Notes: generated by a model from the letters alone, not told the origin. 64,000 nt of DNA from Paracraurococcus lichenis (GCF_030657435.1 NZ_JAUTWS010000005.1:124001-188000); one strand, 5' to 3'. Shown: positions 1 through 9,615, counted from the stretch's first letter. Translations and numbers: made by a program.

Positions 1-3000
1 CGGTCAGCGCGACCACGGAGCGGCCCGCGGTGAGCGGCGACTCGAAGCCGATCAGGGCGCCCAGCCCCTCGCCCGGCGAGGCGAGCTGCGCCGCTGCCCG
101 CTCCGCCGCGCCGCGTCGGTCGCCGCCGCCGAAGATGTGGCGGATATCGGCGAGCGCATCGGGCGTGGCGACGGTCAGCCGGTTGCCATCGAGCTGCACC
201 GGGGCGTCGTGCAGGAGCTGGCCCAGCGCCGGCTGCCGGCCGAGCGCGCCGACCACGATCAGGTCGAGGCCGGCCACCTGCTGCAGGGCCTGCGGCCTGA
301 CCACCTGCAGGCCCGTCGCCGGATGGCCGACGGTCGCGGAGAGCCGGCCGATCAGGGTGAGGAAGGCCGAGAGCTCCTGCGGCGAGGGGCGGTCCGGCAG
401 GATCGCCGCGGTGCCGGAGAGGTCGGCGAGCCGGGTGAAGGGGAAGCCCGACCCGGCGAAGAAGGCGAGGTTCGGCAGCGTGGTGAAGCGATGGGCCCGG
501 GACAGGTCGAGCGTGCTGTCGGGATCGATCGAGGCCCGGATGTCGGAGGGAATGCCGGTGCAGTCGCCCCGCGCGATCGGGCGCATGTCGAAGCGGAGCT
601 GCAGGTCGTTCTGGCCGAACACGCTCCAGGGCGGGATGCCGGCCGTGCCCTCGCGCCGCTCGGCCCGGCCGATCTGCTGCACGAACCAGGACCAGGGCCA
701 GGAGGGCTCGGCGCCCTGCAGCGGCAGGCTGCGCAGGTATAGGTCGTTGATCGAGACGTCGAGGCGGGAGACCGCGGCATCGGCGATCGGCGCCGGCGGC
801 GTGCGATAGGCCAGCGTCAGCGGCAGGGGCCGGCTGCGCCAGGTGTAGAGATCGGGTGCGGTGCGGAAGGGGATGGAGATCGCGCCCGGCGCATAGCCGA
901 AGGCCTGCAGCTCGGACGGGTCGACCAGGTCGCCCAGCCGGACCGGCCGGTCCGTGCGCACCCAGCGCGGCGCATCGTAGGGCGCGCGCGGCCGGAGCTC
1001 CGGCGCCTGCACCAGCGCCGCCTCGCCCGACAGCGCCTCCCGCCCGACGGCGAGGACGGTCGCCGCCGCCGCCGCCTCCGCGCCCGTGCGCCCGCCGAGG
1101 ACCAGCACCGCCGCATAGGGGTCGGAGGGGTGCGGCACCAGGGCGATGGTCGGCCCGTCGAAGCGCGGCAGGCTGAGGCCCGGCACGGCATCCGGCCCGG
1201 CCGCGATCACCACCGCATGGCCGCGCGGCGGCAGGGCACCGGAGACGGAGAACTGCGCGCCGCGGTAATCGGCCTGCACCGCAAACCAGGAGGCCGCGAC
1301 GACCGCCGCCCGCACCACCTCGTTCCCCGCGCCCTCCGGCACCACCACCGGCAGGACCAGCGGGTCGCGGGTCAGGCGCGCATCGAAGAAGGGCTCCGGC
1401 AGCCGGGCCAGGTCGCGCACCGGCGGCAGCTTCTCGAGCAGCAGGTGCAGCGTCGAGGTGTCCGACACCGTCGCCCAAAGCAGGCCGGAGAGCGGGTCGT
1501 TGCACTCCACTGCATAGCGGCCGGAGAAGCGCATGTTCAGCCGGTTGGTGTCGGCGAAGAAGACCGGATTCACCGGGAACTCGATCGGGCCGAAGCTCGG
1601 CCGCGAACGGTCGGGCTGGATCGCGCCGATGAACTGCTCGTTCAGCGTGACGGCGATCTGGCTGAGCTCCGGGAGCAGGGCCGGGGAGGTAGCGCCCTGC
1701 AGCACCAGCCGGGCCTGGGTCACCACCTCGTCGCCGCGGACGCCGAAGAGCACGCCCTGCAGGTCGGTGGTGCCGCGGAGCTGCATCGGCGACCGCAGGC
1801 CAAGCTGGCGCAGCGTATAGGCAACGCGGCGCGCGCCCGCGCCCTCCTGCGGCGCGGCGACCGGCGCCGGCGCGACGGGCGCGGGCGCGGTGGCAGGGGC
1901 CGGCGCCGCGGGCTGCGGCGCCGGCAAGGGCTGCTGGCCGATCCGCGCCTGCGCCAGCGCGGTGCCGGGCAGGGCCAGGCCAAGGGCCAGCAGCACCGCC
2001 GCGGCGCGCGAGGCCCGCAGCGGCGGCACCACCGGCGCGGCGGGCGCCGGCGCGGCCTCCGGCGCCGTCCTGTCGGGCGCCAGGGCGGGTGTCCTGGCGG
2101 CCGGCAGCGCCGCCGACCGCTGCGCCTTGCGCAGCGAGAACTGCGAGCCGCCGCGGAACAGGCCGGTCACGCTGCGCATAACTTCGATGAAGGCGCGCAG
2201 CGGCCTGTCCCGGCGGAGGTCGTCCCAGTCCACCCAGGCATCGGCGCGGCCGAAGACCGCCCGCACGACATTGCCCTCGTCCTGCACGTCGTGCGGCGTG
2301 AAGCGGAGCTGCGCGCGATCCCCGGTCCAGCGGAGGATCTCGGCCGGGAAGGTGACGCTGCCGGCGCCGACATCGAGCGTCAGCATCACCTCGCCGGCGT
2401 CCGGCAGGCCATCCGGCCGCAGGGCGTCGAGCGCCGCCCCGCCGAGCGAGAGGTCGCGCGTCCCGGCCTCGACGATCCGCCCGTCGGCCAGCCGGATGGT
2501 GGCGCGCACCTGCGCGCCGATGCGGGCACGCTCGCGCACCTGCCGCCGTTCCCGGCCCACGGCGAGGCCGGCGAGCACGGTCAGCAGGCACAGCATCGCC
2601 CAGAAGAGGTTCAGGGCGAAGGCCTGGAATTCCAGCGAGCCGACGGGGTTGGTGGCCATGCCGACCACGCCCCAGAGCACGCCGACGAGGAGGAAGAAGG
2701 CCAGGACCATGTTGGGTCCCACGGCCCGCAGGTCGAAATAGCCCTCCTGCAGGGTTCCGCCCTTGTCCGTCACGTTGAACTTTCCCTTCCTGGGATCGAG
2801 CAGCGTCGCCAGCGTCACCGGCAGCAGGTAGACCGACAGCACGGCCTCGTAGATCTCCGACCAGAAGGAGTGCCGCACATGCCCCTGGATGCGGCTGCCC
2901 GTGGTGGTCGAGTGCAGGATGTGCGGCCCCGCATAGGCGAGGATGGCGAGCGGCGAGGCGGCGATGACATTCTCCCCCAGCAGCAGCCAGGCCAGCGGCG

Positions 3001-4237
3001 CCGTCAGGAAGACGAAGCGCGGCAGCGGGAAGAGGAAGTGGTACATCGCCATGAAGTAGCAGAGGCGCTGCGACCAGCTCAGCGACCGGATGAAGAGCGG
3101 GCATTCGGTCCGCAGGATCTGGATCATCCCGCGGCCCCAGCGCAGGCGCTGGCCGATATGCAGCATCAGGCGCTCGGTCGCGAGGCCGGCGGCGAGCGGG
3201 ATGCGGAGATAGGCGGTGCGCCAGCCCGCCCGCTGCATGCGCAGCGAGGCGTGGCAATCCTCCGTCACCGTCGAGGTTGGCACGCCGCCGATGCCCTCGA
3301 GCGCGGTGCGGCGGATGACGGCGCAGGAGCCGCAGAAGAAGGTGGCGCCCCAGAAGTCGTTGCCTTCCTGGATCAGGCCGTAGAACAGCAGGCTCTCGTT
3401 CGGCACGCTCTCGCCGCTGGCGAGGTTCCGCTCGAAGGGGTCGGGCGAGTAGAAGTGGTGCGGCGTCTGCACCATGCAGAGCCCGCGGTCGCGCAGCATC
3501 CAGCCGAGGGTGAGCTGCAGGAAGGCGCGCGTCGGCACGTGGTCGCAATCGAAGATCGCGACGTATTCGCCCGTGGTCTTGGTCAGCGCGTGGTTGATGT
3601 TGCCGGCCTTGGCGCCCTTGTTGTCCGGCCGGATGATGTAGCCGCAGCCGACCTGCGCGCAGAACTCCCGGAAGTCGGCGCGGCGGCCGTCGTCCAGCAC
3701 ATGGACATGCAGCTTGTCCGCCGGCCAGTCGAGCGCGAGAGCGGCGAAGATGGTCGGCTTAACGATGTCGAGCGACTCGTTGTAGCTCGGGATGAAGACG
3801 TCGACATGCGGCCATTGCGAGACGTCGTCGGGCAGCGGGACCGGCCTGCGGTGCAGCGGCCAGGCGGTCTGGATATAGGCGATGACGAGCGCGATGACGG
3901 CATAGATCTCCGCCGCCAGCAGGCCGAGGCCGAGGAAGGCCTGGCTCCAGGAGGTGAAGTCGAGCGTGTCGGTGAGGCGCCAGAAGAGGTAGCGCAGCGA
4001 GACGATGCAGGAGACGCCGGCGAGAGCGAGCGTGACGGCATGGCCCTTGAGGCGGTCGAGCAGCAGCGAGGCCAGGAAGCCCGCGATGGCGAAGACAAGC
4101 TGCTCCTCCGCTTGCAGCGGCGCGGTGATGACCACGCCGGCGATGAGCAGGCCGAGCGCGGCCATCGCGGCCCCGGCATAGCGGTTGCGCACGAAGGGGA
4201 TGCGCGCGAGGCGTTCGGGATGACGTGCGGCGCTCAT
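1..4237 (-). CDS. bcsAB: fused cellulose synthase BcsAB (catalytic subunit plus c-di-GMP/periplasmic subunit), partial at its C-terminus
   Basis: Inner-membrane synthase that polymerises UDP-glucose into beta-1,4-glucan and passes the chain through its periplasmic half. The frame is open from the ATG at 4237 to the left edge (about 1412 codons) with no stop, so the C-terminus is missing. The GT2 core shows LDDG near residue 180, DCDH near 226, FFCGS, TEDCH near 325 and QRLRW near 363. A PilZ domain follows (RRQVR near 556, DLSLGG near 596), which implies c-di-GMP activation. A proline/alanine linker and an internal hydrophobic segment ending in ALAQA (about 740-765) lead into a BcsB-type domain. 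I checked the frame base by base across the linker (1862-2200) and it is continuous. Single-chain AcsAB/BcsAB is known from Komagataeibacter. The start overlaps the bcsQ stop by 4 nt (ATGA), suggesting translational coupling. Confidence 0.93.
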   Translation of the reverse strand, partial: MSAARHPERLARIPFVRNRYAGAAMAALGLLIAGVVITAPLQAEEQLVFAIAGFLASLLLDRLKGHAVTLALAGVSCIVSLRYLFWRLTDTLDFTSWSQAFLGLGLLAAEIYAVIALVIAYIQTAWPLHRRPVPLPDDVSQWPHVDVFIPSYNESLDIVKPTIFAALALDWPADKLHVHVLDDGRRADFREFCAQVGCGYIIRPDNKGAKAGNINHALTKTTGEYVAIFDCDHVPTRAFLQLTLGWMLRDRGLCMVQTPHHFYSPDPFERNLASGESVPNESLLFYGLIQEGNDFWGATFFCGSCAVIRRTALEGIGGVPTSTVTEDCHASLRMQRAGWRTAYLRIPLAAGLATERLMLHIGQRLRWGRGMIQILRTECPLFIRSLSWSQRLCYFMAMYHFLFPLPRFVFLTAPLAWLLLGENVIAASPLAILAYAGPHILHSTTTGSRIQGHVRHSFWSEIYEAVLSVYLLPVTLATLLDPRKGKFNVTDKGGTLQEGYFDLRAVGPNMVLAFFLLVGVLWGVVGMATNPVGSLEFQAFALNLFWAMLCLLTVLAGLAVGRERRQVRERARIGAQVRATIRLADGRIVEAGTRDLSLGGAALDALRPDGLPDAGEVMLTLDVGAGSVTFPAEILRWTGDRAQLRFTPHDVQDEGNVVRAVFGRADAWVDWDDLRRDRPLRAFIEVMRSVTGLFRGGSQFSLRKAQRSAALPAARTPALAPDRTAPEAAPAPAAPVVPPLRASRAAAVLLALGLALPGTALAQARIGQQPLPAPQPAAPAPATAPAPVAPAPVAAPQEGAGARRVAYTLRQLGLRSPMQLRGTTDLQGVLFGVRGDEVVTQARLVLQGATSPALLPELSQIAVTLNEQFIGAIQPDRSRPSFGPIEFPVNPVFFADTNRLNMRFSGRYAVECNDPLSGLLWATVSDTSTLHLLLEKLPPVRDLARLPEPFFDARLTRDPLVLPVVVPEGAGNEVVRAAVVAASWFAVQADYRGAQFSVSGALPPRGHAVVIAAGPDAVPGLSLPRFDGPTIALVPHPSDPYAAVLVLGGRTGAEAAAAATVLAVGREALSGEAALVQAPELRPRAPYDAPRWVRTDRPVRLGDLVDPSELQAFGYAPGAISIPFRTAPDLYTWRSRPLPLTLAYRTPPAPIADAAVSRLDVSINDLYLRSLPLQGAEPSWPWSWFVQQIGRAERREGTAGIPPWSVFGQNDLQLRFDMRPIARGDCTGIPSDIRASIDPDSTLDLSRAHRFTTLPNLAFFAGSGFPFTRLADLSGTAAILPDRPSPQELSAFLTLIGRLSATVGHPATGLQVVRPQALQQVAGLDLIVVGALGRQPALGQLLHDAPVQLDGNRLTVATPDALADIRHIFGGGDRRGAAERAAAQLASPGEGLGALIGFESPLTAGRSVVALT

Positions 4238-5031
4238 CGGGACCACCATGCCTGGGCGGCTTCGGCGGGCTGCGGCAACATGCCGGCCACGGCCCCGCCG
4301 AGTTCCCGCAGATCCAGCGCCGCCCGACTGGAGGGCGCGCTATCGAGGATGAGGCGCTGGGCCGCCAGCGCCTCGGCCACCGCGTCCTCGCGCGCGACGG
4401 CGCCCAGCAGCCGCGGGCCGAGATGGCGCGCCATCGCCTCCGCCACCGCGCGCGACAGGCGCGAGGTATAGTCGACCTGGTTCAGCACCAGCCGCAGGCG
4501 GCCTTGACGGGCGCCCGGCAGCGCGCCGAGGCCGAGGAAGCGGCCGCTATCGATGTCCGGCATCAGGGCGGCGCCGTGGCCATCGGCGAGCAGCACCACG
4601 ATCGTCAGGTCCGACAGCGGCGCGAGGAGGTCGAGCGCGCGCGACGCCCCGGGCGGCAGGTCCACCACCACGATCATGTCGCGGTCCGCCAGCATCTCCC
4701 GCAGCGGGGCGGTCAGGCGCTCCGGCATCTGCTCCAGCGCGGCGGCGAGGGCGAGCGCCTCCTCGGTTGTCACCGTGGCATGCGGCAGCAGCGCGACCCC
4801 CGCCGGGGTCTGGCGGATATGCGGGCGCCAGGGGCCGCCATGCAGCAGTTCCACGGCGAAGCCGGCACCGTCCGCCGGCGGCAGGCCGAAATGCAGCCGG
4901 AGCGCGTTCTGCGGGTCGAGGTCGAGCGCCAGCACGCGCCGGCCCTGCCGCCGCAAGGCATCGGCAAGATTGGCCGTGAGCATGGTCTTCCCCACGCCCC
5001 CCTTGGGCGATGCGATGCAGAGCAGGGGCAT
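4234..5031 (-). CDS. bcsQ: cellulose biosynthesis ParA/MinD-type ATPase BcsQ
   Basis: Cytoplasmic SIMIBI ATPase of the BcsQ (YhjQ) family, associated with placement or assembly of the cellulose machinery. The 265-residue product begins with the deviant Walker A motif KGGVGKTM at residues 10-17. ALDLDPQNALRL near residue 56 matches the ParA A' box, and VVVDLPPG near 150 is the Walker B region. It follows the upstream accessory gene by 16 nt and overlaps bcsAB by 4 nt, so it is the middle gene of one minus-strand operon. Length and order are typical of bcs loci. Identification rests on the motif plus context; other ParA proteins share the fold but not this neighbourhood. Confidence 0.9.
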   Translation of the reverse strand: MPLLCIASPKGGVGKTMLTANLADALRRQGRRVLALDLDPQNALRLHFGLPPADGAGFAVELLHGGPWRPHIRQTPAGVALLPHATVTTEEALALAAALEQMPERLTAPLREMLADRDMIVVVDLPPGASRALDLLAPLSDLTIVVLLADGHGAALMPDIDSGRFLGLGALPGARQGRLRLVLNQVDYTSRLSRAVAEAMARHLGPRLLGAVAREDAVAEALAAQRLILDSAPSSRAALDLRELGGAVAGMLPQPAEAAQAWWSR

Positions 5032-5047
5032 CGGCTACCCCGCCGGG

Positions 5048-5707
5048 TCAGCGGAAGCCGGGCGTGGAGCCCGGCAGGCGGAGCGCGGCGAAGGGCGATG
5101 CGGGGATGCTCGCGCCCCGGGCCAGTCGCTGCAGGATCTCGGCGAGCGGCGTGGTGACGCGCTCGGCCGGTACCAGGGCGGGCGGCGCGGCGGTCGCCCG
5201 GGGATCGGGCACCGGCGCCTGCGGTGGCGCGCCGAAGACCTGGCCGAAGGGGCCGGCCGGGGCAACGGGCGGCGGCGCCATGAAGGACGGGACCGGTCCG
5301 CGGGCGACGATGGGCGGCACCTGCGGGGCCGGCGCGGGCTCGTTCCCGAAGAGCCGGACCAGGGTCCCGGCCTGCGGCTCGGTGGCGGCCGGCGGCTGGT
5401 CCAGCGTCTGCAGCAGCGGCCAGGCCTGTGCGGGGTTGTCCGGCGCGCCGGCGGGCGCGGACGCGGTCGGCGCGGCATCCTTGCCCATCGCCTCGACAAG
5501 CAGCTTCATGGTTGGTCTCGCACCCTCCGGCACAGGCGGCGCGTCTGCCGCGCTCTCCTCAGGCGCATCTAGGCGAGAAATCGTTACCGCGGCGTTTGCC
5601 TGCGGCGGGATGACCGGGCGCACGGGCTCGTTCCCGAAGCTGCGGTAGCGCAGCCCGGTCGTCCTCAGGGAGTTCGCAACCCGGTTGATATCGGTGTCCT
5701 GCGACAT
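5048..5707 (-). CDS. unknown proline-rich cellulose-operon accessory protein (BcsP/BcsH-like position)
   Basis: A 219-residue, low-complexity, proline/alanine-rich protein between bcsZ and bcsQ. The first 25 residues contain a short conserved-looking stretch (NRVANSLRTTGLRYRSF). The motif FGNEP occurs twice (near residues 24 and 110), with a degenerate FGAPP near 160. The C-terminal part contains PLAEILQRLARG. No signal peptide, membrane segment or enzymatic motif is visible. In acetic acid bacteria the gene between the endoglucanase and the synthase is ccpAx/bcsH, and other proteobacteria have BcsP or BcsR there; the N-terminal pattern is loosely reminiscent of these. Assignment to any one family is inference. 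A GGAAGG ribosome-binding site precedes the ATG. Confidence 0.7.
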   Translation of the reverse strand: MSQDTDINRVANSLRTTGLRYRSFGNEPVRPVIPPQANAAVTISRLDAPEESAADAPPVPEGARPTMKLLVEAMGKDAAPTASAPAGAPDNPAQAWPLLQTLDQPPAATEPQAGTLVRLFGNEPAPAPQVPPIVARGPVPSFMAPPPVAPAGPFGQVFGAPPQAPVPDPRATAAPPALVPAERVTTPLAEILQRLARGASIPASPFAALRLPGSTPGFR

Positions 5708-5791
5708 TCCGTTTCTGCACCTTCCACCAGCAAGCCAGCAGCAATTATGCGTTGAAAAAGTGAACGCTCTTTCTCGCTGGCAGCCGAAATC

Positions 5792-6856
5792 TCAGTCCTG
5801 GGCTGGCTGGTTCCCCTCCGCGGCGGCCGCGGCCAGCATGGTAAGTGCAGCGTCGTAATATTTTTGCGCCAGCAGGAGGCTGCGCGGCGAAGGCAGTGCC
5901 GGGGTCCCGCTGCCGCCGGCGACAAGCTGGGCCAGCGCGGCGACGCCGGCGGAGGCGGAGTAGGGCGAGGAGACATCGGAGGTGAGATCGACCCAGGCCG
6001 GCAGCGCCGCCCGGCCGGACCAGAACCGGTTCGCATTCCGGAAGGTCGGCTCGTCCCGCAAGCCGGCCCAGCCCAGCCAGAGCGGAACCCGCACGGCGTC
6101 GTAGGAGAACCTCGGTGGCCAGGCCTGCGCGATCGCGGGGATCCCCGACCTCCGGTCCACTTCCAGCCAGTCGGGCGGGAGTTCCCAGCGGCCGAAACGG
6201 GCCTGCCGCAGCAGCAGCAAGCCGTCGGCCGCCAACCGGGCCCAGGCAGGATCCGGCACCGCCCGGGCCAGCCAGCGGAAGGCCGGGAAGACGTAGTAGG
6301 ACGGGTTTATCACGAACCTGTCGGCCCGCTCGAAGCCCAGAGCCCCCGGCAGGAGCAGGCTGATGGAACCGGCCTGCCGCACCAGCAGGCGCAGCACGTC
6401 CCGGCCTATGGCGCTGCCGAGCGCATGATGCTCCGGTGCGCGCCACCGCGCCCCGGCCTCCAGCAGGGCCCAGGCGATGCAGAGGTCGCCATCCGTGGCA
6501 TTGTTCAGGTCGTCCACCCGCAGGCCGCCATCGGGCCGGTAGCGCCAGGCATGCAGGCTGTCCCCGGGGCGCGCGAGCGTCCGCCGGGTCCAGGCCAGCA
6601 GGCGCTCGAAACCCTGGCGGTCCTGCGCCCGCAAGGCGAACAGCATGCCCCAGCCCTGCCCCTCGGTATGGGAGACGCCGCCATTGCCGGTGTCGATGAC
6701 CCGCCCCTCCGGCGCGACGAAGCGGGACTGAAAGGCGGCCCAGGCGGCGCGCCAGGCCTCCGCCTGCGCCGCCGCCGGCCGGGCATGGCCGAGCGCCACC
6801 AGGACCGGGAGGGCGCGGCGGCGCAGGGGGGCTGGCATTGGCGAACCGGTCGGCAT
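5792..6856 (-). CDS. bcsZ: endo-1,4-beta-glucanase, glycoside hydrolase family 8 (BcsZ/CMCax)
   Basis: Secreted or periplasmic endoglucanase that trims nascent cellulose and is needed for normal export. The 354-residue product has a short basic/hydrophobic N-terminus ending AAAQA that could be a signal peptide. The GH8 motif HTEGQGWGMLFAL near residue 66 carries the presumed catalytic acid (Glu), and NNATDGDLCIAWALLEAG near 120 carries a conserved Asp; both match E. coli BcsZ. It is the first gene of the minus-strand bcs operon, 84 nt ahead of the accessory gene. An internal ATG at 6838 is an alternative start, but GGCGGAG upstream favours 6856. The 191-bp gap to the divergent FAH gene must hold the operon promoter. 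Confidence 0.9.
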   Translation of the reverse strand: MPTGSPMPAPLRRRALPVLVALGHARPAAAQAEAWRAAWAAFQSRFVAPEGRVIDTGNGGVSHTEGQGWGMLFALRAQDRQGFERLLAWTRRTLARPGDSLHAWRYRPDGGLRVDDLNNATDGDLCIAWALLEAGARWRAPEHHALGSAIGRDVLRLLVRQAGSISLLLPGALGFERADRFVINPSYYVFPAFRWLARAVPDPAWARLAADGLLLLRQARFGRWELPPDWLEVDRRSGIPAIAQAWPPRFSYDAVRVPLWLGWAGLRDEPTFRNANRFWSGRAALPAWVDLTSDVSSPYSASAGVAALAQLVAGGSGTPALPSPRSLLLAQKYYDAALTMLAAAAAEGNQPAQD

Positions 6857-7047
6857 GGGGCACTCCGCCGCCCCGATGGGGACCGGCCGGCGGTATACTG
6901 GCAGATCGGCAGCGCATCATCAACTTAAGGTAGTATTTTCAGTGCCCACGACAACCCTGGCAGCGTGGGCTCCCGCCGCGGGGACTTGCCAGAGCGGCCG
7001 GCGCGCGGTCCCCTGCCGGCCGCGACTCGTTGTACAGGGGAACGTCC

Positions 7048-7941
7048 ATGACCCGGCTTGCCACCTTCACCGACACCAAGGGCGTGCGCATCGGCTGCGT
7101 GCTGGAAGGCGACCGGATGCTCGACCTCTCCGCCGTCCCGGGCGTGCCCGGCGCCGGCGACATGCTGTCCCTGATCGCGGCCGGGCCCGGCGCCCTCGCC
7201 GCCATCCGCGCCCTCGCCGCCGACCCGCCGGCGGCCGCGATCCTGCCGGCCGGCGCCTGGACGCTGCTCGCCCCCATCCCGCGCCCGCGCCGCAACGTCT
7301 TCTGCGTCGGCCGCAACTACATGGACCATGTCGCGGAGGGCGACCGCACGCGCGGCATCGCCAATTCCGAGCTGCCGAAATACCCGCAATTCTTCACCAA
7401 GGCGCCGGACTGCGTCATCGCGCCGGAGGACTGGATCCCCGCGCATGCCGGCGTGACCCAGTGGCTGGATTACGAGGTGGAGCTCGCCGTCATCATCGGG
7501 ACCGAGGGCCGCGACATCCCGAAGGAGCGGGCGCTCGAGCACGTCTTCGGCTGGACGATCGGCAACGACGTCACCGGGCGCGACCTGCAGCGTCGCTACG
7601 GCCAGTGGTTCAAGGGCAAGTCGCTGGACCGCTCCTGCCCGCTCGGCCCCTGGATCATCCCGGCGGCGGAGCTGGACGCGCTGAACACCGGCATCCGGCT
7701 CTGGGTGAACGGTGAGAAGCGGCAGGACAGCCACACCTCGAAGATGATCTTCGACGTGAAGGAGATCATCCACCAGCTCTCCATCGGCTTCACGCTGAAG
7801 CCCGGCGATGTCATCATCACCGGCACGCCGGAGGGGGTGGGCTACGCCATGCAGCCGCCGAAGACGCTGCAGCCCGGCGACGTGATCGAGTGCGAGATCG
7901 ACGGCATCGGCCGCCTGCGCAACACGGTGAAGGCGGAGTAG
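7048..7941 (+). CDS. fumarylacetoacetate hydrolase (FAH) family protein
   Basis: Member of the FAH superfamily, metal-dependent enzymes that hydrolyse, decarboxylate or isomerise 2-oxo acids from aromatic catabolism. The 297-residue product has an N-terminal lid domain and the FAH core with CVGRNYMDH near residue 90, the metal-ligand pattern DYEVELAVIIG near 141, and GNDVTGRD near 172. The C-terminus has the usual ITGTPEGVG. ATG 7048 was chosen because AGGGGAA lies 7 nt upstream; a TTG six codons earlier is in frame but less likely. An orphan ABC binding protein follows 87 nt downstream on the same strand. The substrate cannot be read from sequence; acylpyruvate or 2-hydroxyhepta-diene-dioate type compounds are possible. 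Confidence 0.9.
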   Translation: MTRLATFTDTKGVRIGCVLEGDRMLDLSAVPGVPGAGDMLSLIAAGPGALAAIRALAADPPAAAILPAGAWTLLAPIPRPRRNVFCVGRNYMDHVAEGDRTRGIANSELPKYPQFFTKAPDCVIAPEDWIPAHAGVTQWLDYEVELAVIIGTEGRDIPKERALEHVFGWTIGNDVTGRDLQRRYGQWFKGKSLDRSCPLGPWIIPAAELDALNTGIRLWVNGEKRQDSHTSKMIFDVKEIIHQLSIGFTLKPGDVIITGTPEGVGYAMQPPKTLQPGDVIECEIDGIGRLRNTVKAE

Positions 7942-8028
7942 GCGGCCCCTTCCCCGGCCGCCGGGGGCTATCCGGCGGCATCGTTCCAATGGCAGGCTCC
8001 CCCGCAAGACGATCCCGGGGGAGCTTCC

Positions 8029-9615
8029 ATGCAGAGACGCAGCTTGCTCAGGGCCGCCACCGCCTTGCCCGCCGCCGGCCTGGCCGGCCCCGCCATCGGC
8101 CAGGACCTGCGCGCGCGGACGCTGCGCATGGTGCCGCAGGCGAACCTCACCTCGCTCGATCCCATCTGGACCACCGCGGGCGTCACCGAGAACCACGGCT
8201 GGACCGTCTTCGACACGCTCTACGGCACGACGGACGACCTCAAGGTCCGGCCGCAGATGGCGGAGGGCCAGGAGGTTTCCGACGACCGCCGCACCTGGAC
8301 CATCCGGCTGCGGGAGGGATTGCGCTTCCATGACGGCGAGCCGGTGCTGGCGCGGGACTGCGCCGCGAGCCTCGCGCGCTGGGCGAAGCGCGACACCTTC
8401 GGCCAGTCGCTCGGTGCGGTCGCCGAGGCCTTCGAGGCGGCGGACGACCGGACGCTGCGCATCCGGCTGAAGTCGCCCTTCCCCCTCCTGCTCGAGGCAC
8501 TGGCGAAACCCTTCGCCAATGCCGCCTTCATCATGCCGGAACGGATCGCCAGGACGGACCCCTTCCAGCAGGTGACCGAGATCGTCGGCTCCGGCCCCTA
8601 TCGCTTCGTGGCGAACGAGTACGTTTCCGGCAGCCGGGTGGTCTATGCGAAGCACGACCGCTACGTCCCGCGGCAGGAGCCGCCGAGCCGCACCGCCGGC
8701 GGCAAGGTGGCGCATTTCGACCGCGTGGAATGGACCGTCATCCCGGACAGCGCGACGGCAGCCGCCGCCCTGCAGGCCGGCGAGGTGGACTGGTGGGAGC
8801 AGGTGAATGCCGACCTGATCCCGGCGCTGCGCCGCAGCCGCGGCATCACCGTCGAGATCATCAATACCCTCGGCTATATCGGCTTCAGCCGCTTCAACTT
8901 CCTCCACCCGCCCTTCGACAACCCGGCGATCCGCCGCGCGGTGCTGCATGCCATCAACCAGGAAGACTTCGTCCGCGCGGTGACGAACAACGACGCGGAG
9001 GCTTGGCGGACCTGCCATTCCATGTGGCCCTGCGGCACGACCTATGCGACCACCACGGGGTCGGAGGCGCTGGCCGGCCCGCGCGACCCCGCGCGCGTGC
9101 GCCGGATGCTGGAGGAGGCGGGCTACAAGGGTGAGAAGGTCGTGGTCATCAACCCGACCGACTTTCCGACCATCGGGCCCTTCGGCCAGATCATCGCCGA
9201 CGTGCTGCGCCGCTGCGGGATGAACGTGGACCTGCAGGAGATGGACTGGGGCAGCCTGGTGCAGCGCCGCGTCAGCAAGGAGCCGGTGGAGAAGGGCGGC
9301 TGGAGCATCTTCCACACCTGGTGGCCCGGCATCTCCATCATGAACCCGGCGGTGAACGCGCCGATCCGCGGCATGGGGGAGCGCGGCTGGTTCGGCTGGT
9401 ACAGGAACGACAAGGTCGAGGCGCTGAACGCCGCCTGGCTGGTGGCGGAGGGCGAGGCGGAGCAGAAGCGCATCGCCGAGGAGATCCAGCAGGAGAGCTG
9501 GCGGGAGGTGCCCTTCCTCCCGCTCGGCCAGTTCTTCATCCGCACCGCGCATCGCGGGGTGACGGGGGTGCTGAAGGGGACCTCGCCCTATCCCTGGAAC
9601 ATCCGGCGGGCGTGA
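8029..9615 (+). CDS. ABC transporter substrate-binding protein, family 5 (peptide/nickel type)
   Basis: Periplasmic ligand-binding protein of the DppA/OppA class (SBP_bac_5), 528 residues. The N-terminus has twin arginines in MQRRSLLRAATALPAAG and an Ala-rich cleavage region near GPAIGQD, consistent with Tat or Sec export. Family landmarks are SLDPIW near residue 42, VFDTLYGT near 63, FHDGEPV near 100 and FNFLHPPFDNPAIRRA near 290. GGGGGAG sits upstream of the ATG. No permease or ATPase is adjacent, so it is an orphan that must use a transporter elsewhere. A paralogue with the same layout lies at 29797-31386. Ligand unknown. Confidence 0.92.
   Translation: MQRRSLLRAATALPAAGLAGPAIGQDLRARTLRMVPQANLTSLDPIWTTAGVTENHGWTVFDTLYGTTDDLKVRPQMAEGQEVSDDRRTWTIRLREGLRFHDGEPVLARDCAASLARWAKRDTFGQSLGAVAEAFEAADDRTLRIRLKSPFPLLLEALAKPFANAAFIMPERIARTDPFQQVTEIVGSGPYRFVANEYVSGSRVVYAKHDRYVPRQEPPSRTAGGKVAHFDRVEWTVIPDSATAAAALQAGEVDWWEQVNADLIPALRRSRGITVEIINTLGYIGFSRFNFLHPPFDNPAIRRAVLHAINQEDFVRAVTNNDAEAWRTCHSMWPCGTTYATTTGSEALAGPRDPARVRRMLEEAGYKGEKVVVINPTDFPTIGPFGQIIADVLRRCGMNVDLQEMDWGSLVQRRVSKEPVEKGGWSIFHTWWPGISIMNPAVNAPIRGMGERGWFGWYRNDKVEALNAAWLVAEGEAEQKRIAEEIQQESWREVPFLPLGQFFIRTAHRGVTGVLKGTSPYPWNIRRA

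Noticed and set aside
1130..4471. 1113-codon open frame on the plus strand
   Set aside because: It lies exactly opposite bcsAB in the complementary register. Its Arg/Gly/His-rich sequence has no family pattern, while the minus strand shows every cellulose-synthase motif.
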